Source of the DNA: Rhizobium viscosum
Lineage (GTDB): Bacteria > Pseudomonadota > Alphaproteobacteria > Rhizobiales > Rhizobiaceae
DNA: 64,000 nucleotides
Assembly: GCF_014873945.1 (NCBI RefSeq)
Contig: NZ_JADBEC010000001.1
Coordinates: forward strand, 1,488,001-1,552,000
Direction: 5' to 3'
Shown here piece after piece: positions 59,018 to 64,000 of the stretch. Below the pieces are notes generated by a model. That model worked only from the letters and a program-made list of their open reading frames with translations. It was not told where the DNA came from and searched no databases. Made by a program: the position numbers and the translations under genes. How positions within the stretch are numbered: position 1 is the first letter of the stretch; each line of letters begins with the position of its first letter.

Positions 59018-60556
59018 TTGCGCTTCCGATCCCTGCTTCTGTTCGCCGCGCTGACCGCTACGCTCGCACCCGCTTTCTCCTTTGCGCAGGAGGCGGGCGA
59101 GCGTCATGCCCCCTCGGCACAGGGCTCTTCCCGCGAGGGCGTCCTCAAGCTGCTGCCGGGCGATTCCGTTACCGATCACGAATTGACGACGGACGACGGG
59201 CGCAAGATCGCCTATACGGCCACGGCAGGCACGCTTGATCTCTTCGGTCAGGATGGCGGGCAGAACGCTGCGATCTTCTACACCGCCTATGTTGCCAAGG
59301 ATGCCGGGCCGGACCGGCCAGTCACCTTCGTGTTCAACGGCGGGCCTGGTGCGGCTTCCGCCTTCCTGCATCTCGGCCTTGTAGGGCCGAAGATACTCGA
59401 CTTCGGGCCTGATGGCCGCGACGGCGCCAATGCAAAGCTCGTTGACAACCCGTATAGCTGGCTCGATTTCACCGATCTCGTGCTGATCGACCCTATAGGT
59501 ACCGGCTGGAGCCGCACGGTAAAGGCGGACGACGCCTCGAACTATTACAATGTCGGCACCGACGCGCAGACGATGGCGAAGGTGATCGCCCTCTACGTCG
59601 CACGTAATAACCGCGGCAATTCACCGAAATATCTGCTCGGTGAAAGCTATGGCGGCTTTCGCGCCGCCAAGGTCGCCTCGGCCCTGCAGCAGAGCCAGGG
59701 CATCATCATCGCCGGCACCATCATGCTTTCGCCGCTGCTCGAAGGTCAGTTGATGTTCAATGCTGACCAGTTCGCGCTGGGTGCTGCGCTGGAATTCCCT
59801 TCATTGGCAGCTGCCGAGGCCGACCGGCGCAAAAGCTTCAGCGAATCCGGCCAGCGCGATGCCGAGAGTTTCGCGCTTGGCGAATATCTCACGACGCTTG
59901 CCGGTCCTGCACCGACGGGCGAAGCGGCAACAGCCTTCTACAACAAGATCTCCGGTCTTACGGGCATTCCGCCCGAAGTCGTCACCCGCAATCGCGGCTT
60001 CCTCGGCGATGCCTACGCCAAGCATTCCGGCAAGCAGGCGGGCGAGGTAATGAGCCCATACGACGCTGCCTTCGCGACGCCCGACCCCTATCCGGAATCC
60101 GACTACGACCGGGGCGACGATGCGATCCTTGACGGCTTTACCCGCGCCTATGGCGGCGCTTTCGCCGACTACGCCCGCAATGAACTCGGCTTCAAGACCG
60201 AGATGACCTACACGCTGCTCGAAAATGATATCAGCCAGCGGTGGGAATGGGGCAGCGGTCGCGGCGGCGGTTCACGGTTCCAGGCGAGCGCCACCGACGA
60301 TATCAGGCAAATGCTTGCCTCCAACCCGTCCTTCCACCTGCTGATCGCCCATGGCTACAGCGATCTCGTGACGCCCTACGGCGTCAGCCGCTATGTGGTC
60401 GATCACCTGCCGCCGTCGCTGGCGGGAAATCGCATATCACTGAAGCTCTATCGCGGCGGGCATATGTTCTACACGACCGCCGGCCAGCGCGCCGCATTCA
60501 CGGCGGATGCAAAGGCCTTTTATGCCGAGCATCCCGCCAGCGCGCCGGCAGATTGA
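59018..60556 (+). CDS. Secreted S10-family serine carboxypeptidase
   Basis: 512 residues. An N-terminal signal peptide (RSLLLFAALTATLAPAFSFA, then QEAGE) points to the periplasm. Alpha/beta hydrolase with FVFNGGPGAASAF (oxyanion), GESYGGFRA (S210), GYSDLVTPYG (Asp) and GGHMFY (His), the S10 triad order. The start is a TTG with GGAGG 7 bp upstream (59006-59010). The substrate is probably C-terminal residues of peptides; not known. Confidence 0.9.
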   Translation: MRFRSLLLFAALTATLAPAFSFAQEAGERHAPSAQGSSREGVLKLLPGDSVTDHELTTDDGRKIAYTATAGTLDLFGQDGGQNAAIFYTAYVAKDAGPDRPVTFVFNGGPGAASAFLHLGLVGPKILDFGPDGRDGANAKLVDNPYSWLDFTDLVLIDPIGTGWSRTVKADDASNYYNVGTDAQTMAKVIALYVARNNRGNSPKYLLGESYGGFRAAKVASALQQSQGIIIAGTIMLSPLLEGQLMFNADQFALGAALEFPSLAAAEADRRKSFSESGQRDAESFALGEYLTTLAGPAPTGEAATAFYNKISGLTGIPPEVVTRNRGFLGDAYAKHSGKQAGEVMSPYDAAFATPDPYPESDYDRGDDAILDGFTRAYGGAFADYARNELGFKTEMTYTLLENDISQRWEWGSGRGGGSRFQASATDDIRQMLASNPSFHLLIAHGYSDLVTPYGVSRYVVDHLPPSLAGNRISLKLYRGGHMFYTTAGQRAAFTADAKAFYAEHPASAPAD

Positions 60557-60604
60557 AGACGATCGAGGGTTGCCGGAGGGGCGTGCTGACCTAGTTTCTC
60601 CGGC

Positions 60605-61402
60605 ATGGCAAACAGCAATCAGCTACCAGAAGCTCCGCCATCCGGCAGCGCTTCCCGGCAGGACGAAACCCTCTCCACACTCTCTTCCTATCTTCAAAAC
60701 GGTGCACTCTTCCTCGATATCGACGGCACGCTCCTCGACCTCGCGCCGACGCCGGACGAGATATTCGTGCCGCCATCGCTTCCTGCGCAGCTCGACGCGC
60801 TGTCGCAGAGACTCGGCGGGGCACTGGCTCTCGTGACCGGACGTGGGCTTACCTATGCCGACCGCCTCTTCGCCCCCTATCCGTTTCCCATCGCCGGACT
60901 ACACGGAGCCGAACGCCGCAACCCCGACGGCAGTATCTTCAAGATGGAGCCAACGGCCGAGTTCGAGAGACTGAAGATCGAGCTTCGGGCAGAAACGGCA
61001 GGCTGGACCGGCATCCTCATCGAGGATAAGGGCGCGGCCGTCGCCGCCCATTTCCGCCTTGCGCCGGCACGGCAGGCGGAACTGACCGAACTGATGCAGC
61101 ACTTCCTGAAACGTGCGGGGCCGGATTGGACCCTGCAGCACGGCAAGATGGTTCTCGAAATCCGGCCCGCCAGAGCCAACAAGGGCGATGCATTGGAGAG
61201 CTTTCTCGCAGCTCCAGCCTTCCGCGGTCGTCATCCGATCGCCATCGGTGACGATGTCACCGATGAGACGATGTTCAGCATGGCAAACCGGCTTGGCGGT
61301 TACTCCATCCGCGTCGGCCCGCCGTCTGCAGATACTGCCGCCCGCGGCACTCTGCCTTCCGCGGAGATGGTCCGCGAGATCGTCGCGCGTTTTGCCGGCT
61401 GA
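60605..61402 (+). CDS. otsB: Trehalose-6-phosphate phosphatase
   Basis: 265 residues of HAD fold: LFLDIDGTLLDLAPTPD (motif I, nucleophile Asp), LALVTGRGL (motif II), the cap domain, and IAIGDDVTDETMF (motif IV). Converts trehalose-6-phosphate to trehalose. It lies 39 bp before otsA; together they make the osmoprotectant trehalose from UDP-glucose and glucose-6-phosphate. Confidence 0.95.
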   Translation: MANSNQLPEAPPSGSASRQDETLSTLSSYLQNGALFLDIDGTLLDLAPTPDEIFVPPSLPAQLDALSQRLGGALALVTGRGLTYADRLFAPYPFPIAGLHGAERRNPDGSIFKMEPTAEFERLKIELRAETAGWTGILIEDKGAAVAAHFRLAPARQAELTELMQHFLKRAGPDWTLQHGKMVLEIRPARANKGDALESFLAAPAFRGRHPIAIGDDVTDETMFSMANRLGGYSIRVGPPSADTAARGTLPSAEMVREIVARFAG

Positions 61403-61441
61403 TTGTTTTTTTGCAGTTATTTCTAATGAAAGGAATTTGCC

Positions 61442-62815
61442 ATGAGCCGCCTTGTCGTCGTTTCAAACCGCGTGCCTGTTCCGGAGAAGAAAGGGGCGGC
61501 GTCTGCCGGCGGACTCGCTGTCGCACTGGAGGCCGCCCTTGGGAAACGAGGGGGCGTCTGGATGGGCTGGTCGGGCAAGGTCAACGACGAGGGCGAACCC
61601 GGTCCACTTGCGATCGAGCAGCGCGGCAACATCACCTATGCGCTGACCGACCTGACATCCAAAGATGTCGACGAATATTACTTCGGCTTCGCCAACCGCA
61701 TGCTCTGGCCTATCTGTCATTACCGGCTGGATCTCGCAGAATATGGGCGCACCGAGATGGCCGGCTATTTCCGCGTCAACCGCTTCTTCGCCCACCGGTT
61801 GGCGCCGCTGATCAAGCCTGATGACATCGTCTGGGTCCACGATTATCACCTGATCCCGCTCGCCGCCGAACTTCGGCAGATGGGCATCAAGAACAAGATC
61901 GGCTTCTTCCTGCATATTCCCTGGCCACCGGCCGACGTACTCTTCGCCATGCCCGTTCATGAGGAAATCATGCGGGGGCTTGCCGCCTATGATCTTGTCG
62001 GCTTTCAGACTGATCACGACCTGGAAAACTTCGCGGGCTGCCTGCGCCGCGAGGAGATGGGTGACATGATCGGCGAAGGGCGTTTTGTCGCCGGCGAGCG
62101 CACGTTTCGCGGCGGCGCCTATCCGATCGCCATCGAGACGGCCGCCTTCGCCGAATTCGCCAGGAAGGCCGGCACGCACAGCATGGTGTTGAAGGCACGT
62201 CATAGTATCGAAGACCGCAGCCTTATCATCGGCGTGGACAGGCTGGATTATTCCAAGGGCATTACCCAACGTATCGATGCCTTCGAGCATTTCGTCACCA
62301 ACAACCCAGCGCACCGGCGCCAGGTCACCTACCTGCAGATCACGCCGAAATCCCGCTCCGAGGTGCCTGAATACGAGGCGATGCAGCGGATGGTCGCCGA
62401 ACAGGCCGGCCGCGTGAACGGCGCACTCGGCACGGTCGACTGGGTGCCGATCCGCTATATCAACCGCTCCGTGAGCCGCCCGGTACTCGCCGGCCTCTAT
62501 CGGCTTGCCAAAGTCGGACTCGTCACGCCGTTGCGGGACGGCATGAACCTCGTCGCCAAGGAATATGTTGCCGCGCAAGACCCTGAGGATCCGGGCGTGC
62601 TGGTGCTTTCCCGTTTTGCCGGAGCGGCACGGGAATTGAACGGCGCCCTGCTTGTCAACCCCTATGACATCGTCGGCACATCCAATGCGCTGGCGCGGGG
62701 ACTCAACATGCCGCTTGATGAGCGCCGCGACCGCTGGCTGCGGATGATGGACCACCTGCTGGAGCACGACGTCTCGCGCTGGTGCGATGACTTCCTCGGC
62801 GATCTCGCCGCCTGA
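61442..62815 (+). CDS. otsA: Trehalose-6-phosphate synthase
   Basis: 457 residues, GT20: [69 protein letters not shown] and LSRFAGAA, all donor or acceptor binding segments. Transfers glucose from UDP-glucose to glucose-6-phosphate. Normal length. GAAAGGA precedes the ATG. Confidence 0.97.
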   Translation: MSRLVVVSNRVPVPEKKGAASAGGLAVALEAALGKRGGVWMGWSGKVNDEGEPGPLAIEQRGNITYALTDLTSKDVDEYYFGFANRMLWPICHYRLDLAEYGRTEMAGYFRVNRFFAHRLAPLIKPDDIVWVHDYHLIPLAAELRQMGIKNKIGFFLHIPWPPADVLFAMPVHEEIMRGLAAYDLVGFQTDHDLENFAGCLRREEMGDMIGEGRFVAGERTFRGGAYPIAIETAAFAEFARKAGTHSMVLKARHSIEDRSLIIGVDRLDYSKGITQRIDAFEHFVTNNPAHRRQVTYLQITPKSRSEVPEYEAMQRMVAEQAGRVNGALGTVDWVPIRYINRSVSRPVLAGLYRLAKVGLVTPLRDGMNLVAKEYVAAQDPEDPGVLVLSRFAGAARELNGALLVNPYDIVGTSNALARGLNMPLDERRDRWLRMMDHLLEHDVSRWCDDFLGDLAA

Positions 62816-62889
62816 GCAGTTTGCCTGACAAGGCGCACAGGCCAGTCGTCTTGCAAAACCCAGCAAGCGGAGGATGAAGCGCTCCGCCC

Positions 62890-63417
62890 TTAAGCCGGTA
62901 ACGGGTATTCCGGCCAGTCCGACGTCATCTCGGCTTGAACCGGCCGTTCAAGATAAGTGGAAAGGGCCACATAGCTCTTTGTACCTGTCACACCGGGAAC
63001 GGCATGAACTTGCGAGAGAAAGGCTTCCAGTGCGCGAGGGCTCCCCGTACGCACCTTGAAGATAACGCTGGCGTCGCCGGCAACCGAATGCATCTCCTCC
63101 ACCTCGGGAAAGCGGCAAAGCTGCATCAGCCTTTCGCTTTTACCCCAGCCCGCAGCCTCGACATGCACGAAGGCCAGCAGCGGCTTGCCGAGCGCCGTGC
63201 CATCGAGCGCAGCGTGCGCGCCTTTCATGACGCCAGACCGGCGCAGCCGCTTGACGCGCTCATGCACGGCAGGCGGTGACAGATTGACGGCTTTACCAAG
63301 GACCGCATAGCTCTGCAGGGCATCCTCTGCCAGCGCGCCTAATATCTTTCGGTCGAAAAGGTCCAGCTGCTCGGGCCCTCGTCTGCCGCCTCGAATGCCA
63401 TTCGTTTCTTTTATCAT
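62890..63417 (-). CDS. Lrp/AsnC-family transcriptional regulator
   Basis: 175 residues: N-terminal helix-turn-helix LDLFDRKILGALAEDALQSY, then LGKAVNLSPPAVHERVKRLR, and a C-terminal RAM domain (ALLAFV-type strand, EMHSVAGDASVIFKVRT, VPGVTGTKSYVALST). It is divergent from the RidA-family gene, which is probably its target. Confidence 0.9.
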   Translation of the reverse strand: MIKETNGIRGGRRGPEQLDLFDRKILGALAEDALQSYAVLGKAVNLSPPAVHERVKRLRRSGVMKGAHAALDGTALGKPLLAFVHVEAAGWGKSERLMQLCRFPEVEEMHSVAGDASVIFKVRTGSPRALEAFLSQVHAVPGVTGTKSYVALSTYLERPVQAEMTSDWPEYPLPA

Positions 63418-63438
63418 TCGGAAAATCCGCCTTAGTGT

Positions 63439-63451
63439 CGAAAAATATTCG
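63439..63451. promoter_or_regulatory. Short palindrome in the Lrp/RidA divergent region
   Basis: CGAA-AAATA-TTCG in a 79-bp AT-rich gap; the shape and place fit an Lrp-type operator. Low evidence. Confidence 0.3.
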
Positions 63452-63496
63452 GCAATAATAGCGCCAAGCTTTCAGATATTCGAGGAATGACTTTCA

Positions 63497-63883
63497 ATGA
63501 AACTCGTGAAGCACAGTCCGAGCAGCGGCATCTATGCGGCAACATCAGATTATATCCACGCGATGGAGGTTAGAAATCCCGCCCGCTTTCTGTTCGTGAG
63601 CGGCACGATGGGCCTCGATGCGGCGGGTGCGCCGGGCAGAGATCTGTCGGTCCAGCTCGACTTCATCTGGGCGAACCTGCGGGCGATCCTTGCGGATGCC
63701 GATATGGATATCAGCAATATCGTGCGGCTGACCAGCTATCTTGGGGATGCTGACTATGCCGAAGCAAACCAGAATGCGCGGCTCTCCGCACTCGGCGATC
63801 ATATCGTACCGACCACGGCCGTCGTCGTTCAAACGCTTCAGAAGGACTGGCTGGTGGAAATCGAAATCATCGCTGCCGGATAA
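63497..63883 (+). CDS. Rid-family (YjgF/YER057c/UK114) protein lacking the RidA arginine
   Basis: 128 residues: RFLFVSGTMGLDAAGAPG, NLRAILADADMDISNIVRLT and VPTTAVVVQTLQKDWLVEIE. In RidA the P-A-R-(S/T) segment supplies Arg105 for imine/enamine hydrolysis; here it is P105-T106-T107. It is therefore a Rid paralogue outside the active RidA subfamily, with unknown role. Divergent from the Lrp gene. Confidence 0.88.
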   Translation: MKLVKHSPSSGIYAATSDYIHAMEVRNPARFLFVSGTMGLDAAGAPGRDLSVQLDFIWANLRAILADADMDISNIVRLTSYLGDADYAEANQNARLSALGDHIVPTTAVVVQTLQKDWLVEIEIIAAG

Positions 63884-63910
63884 AATGCCGCCTTGTTTGG
63901 ACAAGGCGGC
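63884..63910 (-). terminator. Intrinsic terminator of the gene at the right edge
   Basis: Minus strand: GCCGCCTTGT-CCAA-ACAAGGCGGC followed by ATTTT. It ends the transcript entering from beyond base 64000. Confidence 0.8.
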
Positions 63911-63922
63911 ACCATGGGATGT

Positions 63923-64000
63923 TCAAGCAGCCTGGTGCAGCAGGCCGAGCGCCTCTTCCAGCTCGATTTCCCCCAGAAAGCGACCGCTGCTTTCAGCCTC
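63923..64000 (-). CDS. C-terminal end of an unidentified protein (cut by window edge)
   Basis: The minus-strand frame open from 64000 to TGA at 63925-63923 gives the last 25 residues (ending EALGLLHQAA). A terminator follows, which supports a real gene end. Too short to identify. Confidence 0.55.
   Translation of the reverse strand, partial: EAESSGRFLGEIELEEALGLLHQAA

Noticed and set aside
62816..62889. Terminator between otsA and the Lrp gene
   Set aside because: Only a weak GCGGAG/CTCCGC pairing without T-runs; not convincing.

Overview
The window is about 61-62% GC (estimated by eye) and densely coded. It looks like the chromosome of a member of the Rhizobiaceae, most likely Rhizobium sensu stricto. 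The evidence is the gene order (tme | mutS-glnD-murJ; tsaB-rimI-fur/mur-olsA-miaB-phoH-ybeY-tlyC-lnt-praR-metK-trmB; hrcA-grpE | rph-rdgB-hemW; mutM-ech-rpsT-dnaA | ubiE-ubiB), a Mur-type Fur protein, a PraR/PhrR-type regulator, and a short interspersed repeat of a kind I associate with rhizobial genomes. I saw no tRNA, rRNA, insertion sequence, CRISPR array or prophage gene.

Layout. 1-40.3 kb is mostly housekeeping: mismatch repair, PII uridylylation, lipid II flipping, tRNA and ribosome maturation, lipoprotein acylation, SAM synthesis, a small heat-shock locus, the heat-shock repressor HrcA with GrpE, RNase PH, ITPase, HemW, DnaA, ribosomal protein S20, Fpg and ubiquinone synthesis (UbiE/UbiB). 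40.3-54.3 kb is accessory DNA lying between ubiB and coaBC. It holds a six-gene operon (40370-47744), a GFA-type zinc protein, an MFS exporter with a divergent LysR gene, a second LysR gene with a divergent SDR gene, an NmrA-like reductase and a DMT transporter. 54.4-64 kb returns to coaBC and then runs through a type II glutamine amidotransferase, a small RNA or micro-ORF unit, a GntR-MFS pair, a periplasmic S10 carboxypeptidase, otsB-otsA (trehalose), and a divergent Lrp/RidA pair.

The most interesting locus is 40370-47744. It encodes a histidine ammonia-lyase homologue without the MIO-forming Ala-Ser-Gly triad, a hydantoinase-like cyclic amidohydrolase, an M20 N-carbamoyl amino-acid amidohydrolase, a DUF917 (thiohydantoin desulfurase-type) protein, a TfoX-N protein and a urocanase homologue. 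Together these give a complete route from a betaine-type 2-thiohistidine (ergothioneine or an S-methyl derivative) to glutamate: elimination of trimethylamine, hydration, removal of sulfur, ring opening and decarbamoylation. The substrate is inferred, not shown by the sequence.

Regulatory structure worth noting: eight GANTC (CcrM-type) sites in about 410 bp upstream of dnaA; a 43-bp near-perfect palindrome over the start of the GntR gene; an intrinsically terminated transcript carrying a 23-codon ORF; a sigma-32-like promoter with a hairpin leader before hsp20; and three copies of a palindromic repeat, each between convergent genes and often supplying their stop codons.
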